A stretch of DNA of 43,561 nt from Candidatus Kapaibacterium sp. (lineage in GTDB: Bacteria > Bacteroidota > Ignavibacteria > Kapaibacteriales > UBA7675): positions 1-43,561 of the forward strand of contig JANQRB010000125.1 in NCBI GenBank assembly GCA_028284775.1, read 5' to 3'. This document shows positions 1-9,009 of the stretch, one piece after another (within the stretch, counting starts at the first letter, position 1; the number at the start of each line of letters is the position of its first letter). The translations under genes were made by a program, and so were the position numbers. The notes under the pieces were generated by a model. The model searched no databases, had not been told where the DNA came from, and saw only the letters and a program-made list of their open reading frames with translations.

Positions 1-3000
1 AGTCACTCGCCTTGACGTCCTGCAGCATCGGCAGCCATGTCGTGCCGCCATTGGTGCTCAGGTCGATGTCGAACAGTTCGACGTCTTTTTCGAGTGTCCA
101 GCGGATACGCTCTTCGCTGCCGACATCATATTGGTCGCCTTCGCGCGGTTCGCGGAACTCGAGGTCACCGGCCAGCACTTTGAACAGTCCTGAGCGTGTT
201 ACTTCTTCATCATTTTCTTTGTCGATCATCCGTACAACGGCTTGCTTCGTATTGACGCCGCCGGGCACAATCCAGCCGGTAGAGCCGCCGCCGCCCGAGC
301 CTTCGGCACTGAGCGGTTCCCAGGTAATACCGCCGTCGGACGAGAACTCGAAGCTCACCCGGTCGATACCTTCCGAGCTCCAGTCAATCCGATCGGCTTT
401 GCCGCCGGTATAAATCGGGTCGGTGGGCGCGGGACGCGCAATGGCGCCGTTGGCCGGAGCAATCGCGAATACTTCATCACTGCGATCCAGCTCTTCGCCG
501 GACTGCTCATCGATGATGCGTACCAGTGCGTTCTGTGTATTCGCGTCCGACGGAACACTCCACTGATAGCTGCCCGTGCCGGCATTGATCGGATTGTCAT
601 TTAGACGTGTCCAGGTTGCGCCGCCGTCCAGCGAAAACTCGATAAAGACGGTCTCGGCGCCTTTGTTGGACCAGCGCACCGTTTGACCGCGGCCGGCGCG
701 CCACTGCTCGCCGCCGTTGGGCGTAAAGATCGTCGAGCTATAGGGCAGCAGCGTTTTGATCGCGCGGAACTCACCCTGACCGGTAACCGATCGGCCGTTG
801 AGATCCAGTACGACGGTGGCCTTGTTCCAACTGAAGAACACGGGACGACTGAGGTCCGAAGGATTCTTGAAGCGGAAACGAAGGGTTCCGATGAGCGTTT
901 TCGCTGTCGGGACATCTGCGCCCGGTTTGCGGGCATACGAATCGTACACCACATCGATCGAGCGCGCATTACCCGCGGGACGGTGCGAGCCGGCCGGAGG
1001 ACCGGAGACCATACCAAGATAGCCGAGAGCATCATCAGTATGCCAGGGCGAGCTGGTGTGATTTTCCATCCCCACAAATTCGAGGATCGACGAGGGGAAG
1101 GTAATCGCGAAGGTACAGTTACCGAGGCCGAAGTTACCACCACGGTTCTGGATGTACATATCCACGATGACGATATCATCGACATTGCGAACATCACCGG
1201 TCACGACATATTTGAGGCTTGCGCCCTGGATATTGTCCGAACGACGTTTCATGACCTTCTCATGAACTTCGGGATTAGCCTGCCAGTAGGCATGTGCTTC
1301 CTGGACCGCATTGAGATGGAAGGCCGACATTTCAGGATCGAGCGGCGAGATGTAGGTGAAGGGATCGCGATCTTTCACGACGCCAGCCACGATATCGCCA
1401 TTGCCTTTCTTCTTGGTACCTTCAGGAAAGGACACCGCCTGAATCGAGGACTGTTTTCCGAAGTTGCGGTAGACAATGTCACGGTCGATAGCATTGACCG
1501 TTCCATCGCCGTTGACATCCGATCGCTGCACCGTGTTCAACAGATCCTGACTGACCTGCACGCGGTCGCCGGCGTTGATCTGACCGTCGCGTTCGACATC
1601 GCCGCCGACAAGTGCCGGCATCGAGTTGGTCGAAGGTGCGAAGCCAGATTCGCCTTCGTTAAATATCAAACCGGTTTCGGAGTAGCCGGGCAAATTGCTC
1701 GTTGTGACATTTATCGAGGGCCCAAATGCCGTGAAGCGGCCGGCAATCGCACCAGCATAGGGATCGGCGGTTGCCGTCGCAAGCACATTGGCATTGGTTC
1801 CGTTCCAGGACTGGAAGTCCCAGCCGGATTCGATCGCAAAGGTCGTACGGTCATCACCGGCAAAGACAAAGGTAGCCGGGAAGCGCGACATCACCGGCAG
1901 GTGATTGAGATGCTCGACCACCACCCAATAGTCTCCATCGGACAGCGCCGAAAAGACAAAGGGAATGTTCGCGAAGGTACTCGACTGCGTTCCCGTCGTT
2001 CCGCGTGTTGTCGGATCGAGACCAAGCGCGTCATACTGAAACTGCGATTCTGCCGTCGCCGCGAGCGCACCCGGGCTGCCCGCATTATCTTCATAGAGTG
2101 AGATCCGCACGCCGCCGCTACTGAAACCGGTGCCGATATTCGTGATATTACCGCCAGTCACTGATTTATGATAGCCTTCCAGCAGTGCGCGAATCGTGAA
2201 GTTACTCTGCGGTACGATCGTAAAGAGCGGACCTTCGCTTCTCACCGTTCCAACTACCGTTCCGGTTGTTGTTATGGTTCCGGTCGTGGCCGTCAATCGC
2301 AACCTCGCATTAGTCAGCGTAGCCGAGAGCGAGCCGCGTGTCGCGTTGTAGACTTCATCGTCATCAGGATCAGGATCAGCATTCGAGACGTCGAGGATGG
2401 CTGCGATCTGCACACCCGTTGCGCCGCCGTTGTACTGATATTGGGCCGTACCCGGCAGCGTCATTGACGCCGTCTGTGTCGTCGACCAGAAAGGACTGGC
2501 GACAAATTGGTAGGGCTGGATCACCAGGCCGCCGCCGCCGCGAATCGAATATTCAAGCGCAGGGGCTGTGGCTGTCGTATTGCCGCTCGTGACGCCGCTG
2601 TAGTTAAAGCCGACCCAGCGAACGCGCAGGCTAGTTTCGATATTCTGCACTTCTGCGCGGTAGACCGGCTCGACCAGCTTGATATAAGGATCGGTCGCTT
2701 CGTAACAGGCCGTGCCGCCGTAGATTCTGGCAACGATACTCGAGTTATTCGAGGGGATCGCGTTATTAAAACCGTTGGCGACAAATGAACCGCCGTTCAT
2801 TGAGAAGGAAGCAACAAGATTGGCGCTGGACGCAGTAGCGATATCCGCGCCAAGAATGGACTGAGCGCCCTGGATCTGCACCGTAAGATCGTTCGGCTCC
2901 GTGGAGCTAGACGGCGCATTATTGTTGGGATCGCCATTCCAGAATCGGACGTCGCGGATCGAGCCGAGGAAGCCCTTCGCATCTACGGTACTGCTTGTCG

Positions 3001-5899
3001 TTGAAATGCTCGGCTCATAGCCGATAAAGAAGGAATGGTCATTCAGCTCTTCAACGGACAGCGAGTCGCCGAGTTGGTTTGTAATCGTCGTATCAGAGCT
3101 CTGCGGCACGCCGTCGATGTAAAACCGGATGTCCGACTGAGAGGTACCGTTGCCGAGATCGACATAGGCGCCGACATGCGTCCAGGCGCTGTCCAGCGAG
3201 GCCGTATTCGGCTCGATCAGGGGTGCGTCAACATCGCTGATCGCTGTGCGCTCAACGCCGTTTTCGTCCGTGATACGAAACTCGAGCCTTCCGTCGGAAC
3301 GGAGACGCAGTGCGTAATAATAATCAGCCGAGCCGCTATCGATTTTGGCGACGATCGGGAAGAACTCCTCGTCGTCGGTCGGGAAACGATAGGGACGAAT
3401 CCAGGCTTCGATCAGACCGGTCTGGCCGGAAAAGCTGAATGATCTGGCATCAGTCGGTTCATCGACCGTTACGATCGAGCTGAGCGAACGTTCGAAGGAG
3501 AAGAAATCGGCTACCTGGAATTCTTGCGAATCGTCGCTGATGTTCTGATCACCGCCGTTGCGGCCCCGAATTCTCAGGATCGCCAGGTCGGACGTCGCGC
3601 TGCCGGGCAGAGGATTGAGCGATTGCGAGGCTTCGTTGTCCGGCGATTGACCGGTATTGCGGAAGGGCTCCCATTCAATCTCACCGGCTTCGACGTCGAC
3701 AGCGCGGCCATTGGGTCCGCCGAGGTTGGCGCCGTTGCCGGTATTGGTTGTGCCGCGCAGATAGGTAAAGCTTGTGCCGCCGTCGAGGCTGAAGAGCAGA
3801 TCAACGTCGGCCGTAGTTGTCGCTGTTGTCTGAAGAGTCCCGATGCCGTAGCCGATCCAGCGGACGGAGAAGGTCGCACCCGTGGCTTTCGAGACGCCCT
3901 CGCATCCGACCGGTGCCGTCAATCTGAGGTGCGGCTGGTCGGGACGAAACTGGACGGCTGAATTGTCGATGCTGCCGTCGTCGAAAAACTGCAGGTTATC
4001 GGCCGAGTTTTGAAACAGCGTCTCAGAAGCGTCGTCTGTTCGCGTACCTTCCAGCGTCCATAAGAGCTCAAGCGCGCGATGCACGGAGAAGGTAGCACTG
4101 GTATTGGTCGGATTGGCAATACCGGCGACGCGCTGGCGGATCTGATCCTGCGTCAACGCCGTCCGCCATATCTTGACGCCTTTCAATCCGGCATGGAGAT
4201 AGTCGGTCGATTCGATACTGGTATTCGGATTGACACCAACCCAGATCGGATGATTCGTGGCTTGTTGTTCCACACCCATCCGAATGTCGGTGGCCGAGTC
4301 ATTGGTCGATTGGCCGACGATCTCGCCATTGACATAGAGAGTAAGCGTGTCGTTGGCGACGGTCGCCGCCAGGTGCGCCCAGTTGCCGGCGTGGTCAGCT
4401 CCCAGAGGGGTGGCGTCGCTGGCTGTCGCAAGCGCCGCCGATGAAACGATCGATCCGACATAACCGCCGGTGCCTCGACCCTCGATTTCACGCGCGCGGA
4501 AAGCCGGATAGCGGCCATCGGCCAGATACAACATCCAGGCGCCTTCCTGGGTGGAGGTATTGTTAAATGCGCCGGCGCTTGAGGCCAGAACTCCGGGCTC
4601 AGAACCGGTAGCCTGGTAGGAATTCAGGTTAATCCAGGTTTCGGCTGTTAACTGGGTTGCATTGCTGAAGTTGCCCGTTGACTTGCCATATTGCGTAGCG
4701 CCATCGAGCTGCATAAAAAACAAACGACCTAAAACAAAGCTTGCGTCGCTGATATCGAAGGGGTTGAGCTTCGTCCGCGAGGCAATGCTGGCCGTTGAAG
4801 TTTTCGTTAACTGCGTAATACGGATGCGGACATCTTCCGAACGCGCGGAGAATTGCGCGTCGGTATTCCAGACAACCCGCAGGGGGGCAAAGAAGTTCGC
4901 CGCGGTAATTGTCTTGAGAGTGGTAAGGTTGGCTCCTGTGTGCGTGGTAATGAAGGCCGTCGTGGCGTTGGTAGAGATATCGCCGCCCACGTGAGCGGCA
5001 ATACTACCTACGGCAACGGATGCCAGCGTCGATTCGGCCACTCGGCCGAATTCGATCCAGGAGGAGCCGCCGTTGAGCGAGTACTCAAGAAGGTAGGCAG
5101 TTGCCGTGGTGCCGGGCAAAGCTCCCAGGGCCAATCCGCTACGTTCGAAATAGATCGGATAGCCACCATTATTGTTGAGATTTACAGAGGTATAAAGCTT
5201 GTCGCGATCGACGACTTCCGAAGGACCATTCGGATTCAGCACGGTAATGCCGACAATATTGGCGGTCGTCACGCTCGCGAATGTGGTCTGTGCTTCGACG
5301 TCATTGCCGAAGCGATCGAAAAGACGCAGATCTCCTACCGTGGGGTCGGTATTCCATGTAATGTCGGTTGTTGAGGAATCGGTTGGCGAACCGATAATCT
5401 CGAACCAAAGGCGCCCGAGAAAGCTACCACGGCCGGTCGAATCAAGCGCCAGTCCACCACTACCCAGTGTCGACATACGCACTTCGAGACCATACTTCTT
5501 GTCAGAACCCGATTCATAGGCTTGAGCGCCAAGGGACTGATAGCCATTGCCGCTATGAAATTGTGAGTTTATGTTCACAACCGGATTCGCCTGGTCGATG
5601 TCGAAGTTGATGGAATCCGTTCGATGCACACCAACACCCGATGTTGTTGACGTCGGGCGCAGGAAGGTTGTGTTGTAATCAAGCGTCAAAGAGGCTTCGC
5701 CGAGCCGGTTCGTATCGCCGGGTTCCGCTTTCGCCCAAATCTCCACGAAAATATGATCATTCGCGCGCCGCTGATTCAACGAAAAGGTCCATTCCTGCGC
5801 AAAGGTTTCAACCCCCGATACTGTGAATATCAGGAACAACATCGCCAGATGTGAAGCATGGCGCCGCCATCGGGTTGCCGTTGGTAACGAGTTAGCCAT
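1..5899 (-). CDS. Giant secreted multidomain protein (cohesin-like, LamG, dockerin-like, Ig-like repeats); C-terminus outside window
   Basis: The reverse strand is open from ATG at 5899 to the window edge: 1,966 codons without a stop, so the 3' end is missing. The start has a GGAGG Shine-Dalgarno and a signal peptide (Arg-rich at 10-13, hydrophobic 18-30, likely cleavage after Ala34). Domains I read, approximate residues: cohesin-like beta-sandwich 37-230; Ig-like with S-L-N-G-G near 270; LamG/concanavalin-like 395-590; Ig-like with S-L-D-G-G near 701; second LamG 815-990; Ig-like 1050-1130; carboxypeptidase-regulatory-like sandwich 1245-1400; dockerin-like pair of calcium loops 1433-1482 (DxxxDGxIN and DVNGDGTVN); second cohesin-like sandwich 1555-1715; three tandem Ig-like repeats of about 95 residues from 1720. 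This is an extracellular adhesion or matrix architecture. A T9SS sorting domain at the missing C-terminus is plausible but unseen. Domain names come from motif reading, not from a search. Confidence 0.88.
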   Translation of the reverse strand, partial: MANSLPTATRWRRHASHLAMLFLIFTVSGVETFAQEWTFSLNQRRANDHIFVEIWAKAEPGDTNRLGEASLTLDYNTTFLRPTSTTSGVGVHRTDSINFDIDQANPVVNINSQFHSGNGYQSLGAQAYESGSDKKYGLEVRMSTLGSGGLALDSTGRGSFLGRLWFEIIGSPTDSSTTDITWNTDPTVGDLRLFDRFGNDVEAQTTFASVTTANIVGITVLNPNGPSEVVDRDKLYTSVNLNNNGGYPIYFERSGLALGALPGTTATAYLLEYSLNGGSSWIEFGRVAESTLASVAVGSIAAHVGGDISTNATTAFITTHTGANLTTLKTITAANFFAPLRVVWNTDAQFSARSEDVRIRITQLTKTSTASIASRTKLNPFDISDASFVLGRLFFMQLDGATQYGKSTGNFSNATQLTAETWINLNSYQATGSEPGVLASSAGAFNNTSTQEGAWMLYLADGRYPAFRAREIEGRGTGGYVGSIVSSAALATASDATPLGADHAGNWAHLAATVANDTLTLYVNGEIVGQSTNDSATDIRMGVEQQATNHPIWVGVNPNTSIESTDYLHAGLKGVKIWRTALTQDQIRQRVAGIANPTNTSATFSVHRALELLWTLEGTRTDDASETLFQNSADNLQFFDDGSIDNSAVQFRPDQPHLRLTAPVGCEGVSKATGATFSVRWIGYGIGTLQTTATTTADVDLLFSLDGGTSFTYLRGTTNTGNGANLGGPNGRAVDVEAGEIEWEPFRNTGQSPDNEASQSLNPLPGSATSDLAILRIRGRNGGDQNISDDSQEFQVADFFSFERSLSSIVTVDEPTDARSFSFSGQTGLIEAWIRPYRFPTDDEEFFPIVAKIDSGSADYYYALRLRSDGRLEFRITDENGVERTAISDVDAPLIEPNTASLDSAWTHVGAYVDLGNGTSQSDIRFYIDGVPQSSDTTITNQLGDSLSVEELNDHSFFIGYEPSISTTSSTVDAKGFLGSIRDVRFWNGDPNNNAPSSSTEPNDLTVQIQGAQSILGADIATASSANLVASFSMNGGSFVANGFNNAIPSNNSSIVARIYGGTACYEATDPYIKLVEPVYRAEVQNIETSLRVRWVGFNYSGVTSGNTTATAPALEYSIRGGGGLVIQPYQFVASPFWSTTQTASMTLPGTAQYQYNGGATGVQIAAILDVSNADPDPDDDEVYNATRGSLSATLTNARLRLTATTGTITTTGTVVGTVRSEGPLFTIVPQSNFTIRALLEGYHKSVTGGNITNIGTGFSSGGVRISLYEDNAGSPGALAATAESQFQYDALGLDPTTRGTTGTQSSTFANIPFVFSALSDGDYWVVVEHLNHLPVMSRFPATFVFAGDDRTTFAIESGWDFQSWNGTNANVLATATADPYAGAIAGRFTAFGPSINVTTSNLPGYSETGLIFNEGESGFAPSTNSMPALVGGDVERDGQINAGDRVQVSQDLLNTVQRSDVNGDGTVNAIDRDIVYRNFGKQSSIQAVSFPEGTKKKGNGDIVAGVVKDRDPFTYISPLDPEMSAFHLNAVQEAHAYWQANPEVHEKVMKRRSDNIQGASLKYVVTGDVRNVDDIVIVDMYIQNRGGNFGLGNCTFAITFPSSILEFVGMENHTSSPWHTDDALGYLGMVSGPPAGSHRPAGNARSIDVVYDSYARKPGADVPTAKTLIGTLRFRFKNPSDLSRPVFFSWNKATVVLDLNGRSVTGQGEFRAIKTLLPYSSTIFTPNGGEQWRAGRGQTVRWSNKGAETVFIEFSLDGGATWTRLNDNPINAGTGSYQWSVPSDANTQNALVRIIDEQSGEELDRSDEVFAIAPANGAIARPAPTDPIYTGGKADRIDWSSEGIDRVSFEFSSDGGITWEPLSAEGSGGGGSTGWIVPGGVNTKQAVVRMIDKENDEEVTRSGLFKVLAGDLEFREPREGDQYDVGSEERIRWTLEKDVELFDIDLSTNGGTTWLPMLQDVKASD

Positions 5900-6366
5900 C
5901 TGGTCCTCCGTGAATGATTAAGTTTTTTCCACGTCCTGTGGATTAAAGTTCCGATGATTTATAGTTAAGATTCAAAGTCAAAGTGTCAGACCCGTGAAAG
6001 CGGTAGTCTGCTCGATCGCCTGCGCTGCTATGTTTATCATGATTCCGGAGATGTCGTCGATTCATGCGGCCATGAAGCTCGAAATATCCTGTTCTTCCAC
6101 GTTAGGGCGCATTTGCACCATGCCATACAGCGCTGTGCTCAGTTGTCAATCGAATATGTAGGCTATAATTGGCGTTACTATAGCACACTGGAAACAATCG
6201 ACATCAAGCGCGAGTACTTTAGCAAAAAAATTCAAATTTCAGGCATGGCGCCGGGCCGGCATGGAAGCATTTGCGTAAAATGGTAATGTTAAAGATGACG
6301 AAAGAAACAAAGTGCGGATCATGTCAGCCGGCCGGCACGAAAATTGCGGCAAAGGAATTGTCGGAC
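5900..6366. other. Non-coding gap upstream of the giant gene
   Basis: These 467 bases separate the giant gene's start from the stop of the phosphatase gene, both on the reverse strand. The right end must hold the end of the phosphatase transcript and the left end the promoter and leader of the giant gene, with GGAGG just before its start. I found no convincing TAnnTTTG box on the reverse strand, no tRNA and no coding frame of natural composition. The gap is A+T-richer than the flanking genes. Confidence 0.5.
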
Positions 6367-6951
6367 TCAGTCACGCAGGTTCGCCAGCCATAACGCGGCC
6401 GACTGTAGGGAAGGGAAAACAACGTCGGCCTCCACGTTGCGATTGTCGCCGAATTCACCGATCAGAATCGTTTGCGCACCGGCGGCACGCCCGGCCTGGG
6501 CATCGCTAAGGCTATCCCCGATCATCCATGAGTTTGCCATGTCGATGTTCCATTTCTGACCGGCTTCCAACAGCATAGCGGGCGATGGTTTGCGACAATT
6601 CGGAATGGTGCCGGCTAGATCGGGACAATAATAAATATCGTCGAAAGGCTTGCCGCTGCGTTGAGCGATGAATTCCTGCATGTAATGATGCACATGGTGC
6701 AAATCATTCTCGCTCATGAGCCCTTTGCCGATGCCCTGCTGATTTGTGATGACGATGGTGAGGTAGTCGCGCTGCCTGGCCCATGAGAGTAGGGGCCAGA
6801 ATCCGTCCAGAAATTCAAACTCCTGCGGGCTGCGGACATAGTCGCCGGGCAAGCGCCGATTGACGATGCCGTCGCGATCGAAGAAAAAAGCGGGGCGCGG
6901 GGCCGGCTCATCGCCGGTGTGCTCAGGATGTCGAGTGTTCTTTGGTGGCAT
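6367..6951 (-). CDS. gmhB: HAD-family heptose-bisphosphate / histidinol-phosphate type phosphatase
   Basis: This 194-residue protein has the HisB-N/GmhB type of HAD fold. GmhB removes the 7-phosphate of D-glycero-D-manno-heptose 1,7-bisphosphate on the way to ADP- or GDP-heptose for LPS core or other glycans. Visible are the catalytic DRDGxxN motif near residues 24-30, the Thr-Asn-Gln-Gln loop after it, an Arg-Lys-Pro motif and a late GDSLSDAQAG motif. The zinc loop of the family (Cys-x-His then Cys-x-Cys) is degenerate: only Cys-Pro-Asp and Asn-Cys-Arg-Lys-Pro remain. The start at 6951 overlaps the end of the upstream glycosyltransferase by 29 bases, so the two are probably translated from one message and serve glycan synthesis. 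The exact substrate is not certain; other sugar bisphosphates are possible. Confidence 0.75.
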   Translation of the reverse strand: MPPKNTRHPEHTGDEPAPRPAFFFDRDGIVNRRLPGDYVRSPQEFEFLDGFWPLLSWARQRDYLTIVITNQQGIGKGLMSENDLHHVHHYMQEFIAQRSGKPFDDIYYCPDLAGTIPNCRKPSPAMLLEAGQKWNIDMANSWMIGDSLSDAQAGRAAGAQTILIGEFGDNRNVEADVVFPSLQSAALWLANLRD

Positions 6952-8143
6952 CCTGATCGATGACGAGGTCGATTATCTCGTCCATTTTTGCGAAGATGAG
7001 TTCCCAGGAGTGGTTGCGCTCGATCAAGGCGCGGGCATTGCGGGCCAGATCGGCGCGCAGCTCGGGAGTGTTGAGCAGCAGGCGGCAATGTTCGGCGAGC
7101 TCCTGATCCGTCGTGCCGATCATGGCATGTTTGCCATGAATGGCTTCAATTCCCTGGACGCCGGTTGGCGTGGTAACGACCGGGCAGCCGAGGCTCATGG
7201 CCTGCAACACCTTATTCTGTATGCCCGACGCTCCGATGTGGGGATGAAGAAAAACGGCGGCCCGATAGACAAATTTCTTGATGTCCGGCACATCGGCATG
7301 GAATTGGAATTTTGATCCCCCATAGCGCTGTATGAGTTTGCCCGGCTGGGCACCGACGACCGAACAAACTACATCCGGCATCGTCTGCCTGACAAGCGGT
7401 ACGATTCGTTCGGCAATCCGACGTACCATTAACTGATTGGCCCAGACATTCAGCTTGCCGAAGAAGAGAATGCCCTGCCGTTCACTTTGATCGACGCGAA
7501 AGACATATTCGTCGAGATCGACGCCATTGGTCAGCAGTCGGTACTGAACGCCACCATTCCAGCGCGCCAGGGCGTCAATGTCCGTTTTGGTAACAAAGGT
7601 CGTTACATCGAAATGCTTAACGATATTCGGTTCGTAGCGCTTTAACTTCATCACCTCCCACCAGCGCACCGCCTGCTGCATGAAGCTCGGGCTGCTGTCT
7701 TTCGAACGGGACTGATACAGCGCCCGGCAGTCTTCCGCCACCAGCACCTTGCGGATCGGGATATCTTTCAAATACTCCGCCGTTCGCATGAAAAACGAAA
7801 TGCCAAGGTCGAATCGCAAGCTCGTTGTCAGCTTGCGCACCACATTGTGGAATTGCGGCTGTGTATAGAAGGCGACTTCCAGCGGCCTGTCGGAGTACAA
7901 GGACGTAAGAGTTCGCAGGCCGGCGCGCAAGGGATTGAGAGGCACGGCATGAACACGTACGCCAAGCTCTTCGAGTTTGCGCAGTTGTTCTGCATTGGGC
8001 GTACCGCCATGATTGAAACTTACCAGATGGACTTCGTGGTGTCTGGCAAGGTGCCGCAAAAGATTATAACTCTTGATGCGGTCGCCGCCAATCAGCGGGT
8101 AAGGAAATCGGGGTGTTAAAAAGAGTATGCGCAAACCTGACAC
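6923..8143 (-). CDS. GT-B glycosyltransferase (family 4-like, Stp1/exosortase-associated type)
   Basis: This 406-residue cytoplasmic GT-B enzyme transfers a sugar from a nucleotide donor to a lipid-linked or polysaccharide acceptor. The N-terminus (LFLTPRFPYP, then GGDRIKSYNLL) and the C-terminal donor-site stretch (GIQNKVLQAM, then GCPVVTTPTGVQG) match the group associated with PEP-CTERM/exosortase glycan loci. In that group the last position of the short stretch is usually Glu (KVLEAM); here it is Gln, encoded by CAG. The start is GTG at 8143 with GGGGAG about nine bases upstream. The phosphatase gene overlaps its 3' end. Donor and acceptor cannot be read from sequence; no exosortase is present in the window. 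Confidence 0.82.
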   Translation of the reverse strand: MSGLRILFLTPRFPYPLIGGDRIKSYNLLRHLARHHEVHLVSFNHGGTPNAEQLRKLEELGVRVHAVPLNPLRAGLRTLTSLYSDRPLEVAFYTQPQFHNVVRKLTTSLRFDLGISFFMRTAEYLKDIPIRKVLVAEDCRALYQSRSKDSSPSFMQQAVRWWEVMKLKRYEPNIVKHFDVTTFVTKTDIDALARWNGGVQYRLLTNGVDLDEYVFRVDQSERQGILFFGKLNVWANQLMVRRIAERIVPLVRQTMPDVVCSVVGAQPGKLIQRYGGSKFQFHADVPDIKKFVYRAAVFLHPHIGASGIQNKVLQAMSLGCPVVTTPTGVQGIEAIHGKHAMIGTTDQELAEHCRLLLNTPELRADLARNARALIERNHSWELIFAKMDEIIDLVIDQDATKEHSTS

Positions 8144-8532
8144 GTCGACTTCTCCCCTTCAACGGAAAATTTCGCTTGGGGTAACGATTGCTGTTGAGTT
8201 GAGCGATAGGCGAGGCGCCATCGCCGCCTTAGTTCCCTTTGCCACTATGCCCGGAGCGTTGCCGGGGAGACGCCACGCAGAATCTGAGTGCGCCGCCAAA
8301 AATACGCCAATTCGGTTTTCCGGCAAAATTATTGCGTCTTGCCGGCGATCACGTCCGCGCGATAGTGGAACTGCTGCCGATGAGCCCAGCCGCGCGTTCG
8401 GGTACCCAGGCATAACGATTATCGGTACCGGTGCCTGGCTATAACACCAATCTGATATTCGGGCTACAGCATCCCTCATTTTTTACCCTATGATCCACAC
8501 TAAAGCACATCCTGCGCCGTCAACTGCCATCG
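8144..8532. other. Gap between the glycosyltransferase and the groESL operator
   Basis: This is the divergent intergenic region between a reverse-strand glycosyltransferase and the forward groESL operon. It holds an inverted repeat, CCAGGCA at 8406-8412 against TGCCTGG at 8432-8438, with the palindrome CGGTACCG at 8423-8430 inside its loop and a second GGTACC at 8401. No function can be assigned. Frames are open on both strands here but their composition does not look protein-like. The groESL promoter should lie near the right end, just upstream of the CIRCE operator. Confidence 0.4.
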
Positions 8533-8559
8533 TTAGCACTCGTGACCATCGAGTGCTAA
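8533..8559 (+). promoter_or_regulatory. CIRCE operator (HrcA-binding site) of groESL
   Basis: A perfect match to the CIRCE consensus: TTAGCACTC at 8533-8541, a nine-base spacer, and GAGTGCTAA at 8551-8559. CIRCE is bound by the repressor HrcA, which needs GroEL for activity, so the chaperonin feeds back on its own synthesis. It lies 63 bases upstream of the groES start, the usual place. hrcA is not in this window. Confidence 0.96.
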
Positions 8560-8622
8560 CAATCAAAATGACTTTCATACTGTTTTTCATGTTTCAGCTC
8601 TTCAAATCAGGAGAATCGAGGT

Positions 8623-8910
8623 ATGAGCTTAACTCCTTTGCACGACCGCGTTATCGTCAAGCCATCGGAACCGGACGAGGTGACAACCGGCGGGATCATT
8701 TTGCCGGACACTGCCAAAGAAAAGCCGCAGCAAGGTGAAATCATCGCGGTCGGCCCCGGTAAAACCGAAGATGGCAAACTGATCGAGCCACAGGTAAAAG
8801 TGGGCGACACCGTTTTGTATGGTAAATATTCGGGCACCGAGATTACCGTCGAAGGCGACGAACACCTCATTATGCGTGAAAGCGACATTCTCGCTGTCGT
8901 GAACGCCTGA
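8623..8910 (+). CDS. groES: Co-chaperonin GroES
   Basis: This 95-residue protein has the normal GroES length. It forms the heptameric lid of the GroEL folding chamber in the cytoplasm. The N-terminus (LTPLHDRVIVKP), the mobile-loop region around TTGGIILPDTAKEKP and the closing IMRESDILAVV are all canonical. The start at 8623 follows an AGGAG-type site, and the CIRCE operator upstream places it under HrcA control. groEL follows after 99 bases in the same direction, so both are expected on one heat-inducible transcript. Confidence 0.98.
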   Translation: MSLTPLHDRVIVKPSEPDEVTTGGIILPDTAKEKPQQGEIIAVGPGKTEDGKLIEPQVKVGDTVLYGKYSGTEITVEGDEHLIMRESDILAVVNA

Positions 8911-9009
8911 GGATCATCACGGGCAACCTTGCTGTGAGTAGAACTGGCTAGCAGTTCAGACAATCGATCAATATCATATCACGTATGTTAACACAAGGAA
9001 ATTGCAACA

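Noticed and set aside
683..2101. A 472-codon forward frame inside the first 6 kb
   Set aside because: It lies opposite the reverse-strand giant gene and mirrors its codons; the reverse frame has signal peptide, SD and recognisable domains, so the forward frame is a shadow.
6143..6169. TTGTCA and TATAAT on the forward strand, like a sigma-70 promoter
   Set aside because: Spacing is 15 rather than 17 bases and no forward gene follows; the window's better promoters are of the TAnnTTTG form.
8159..8479. A 106-codon reverse frame just upstream of the glycosyltransferase
   Set aside because: No recognisable domain, unnatural composition, and it occupies the divergent promoter gap before groESL.
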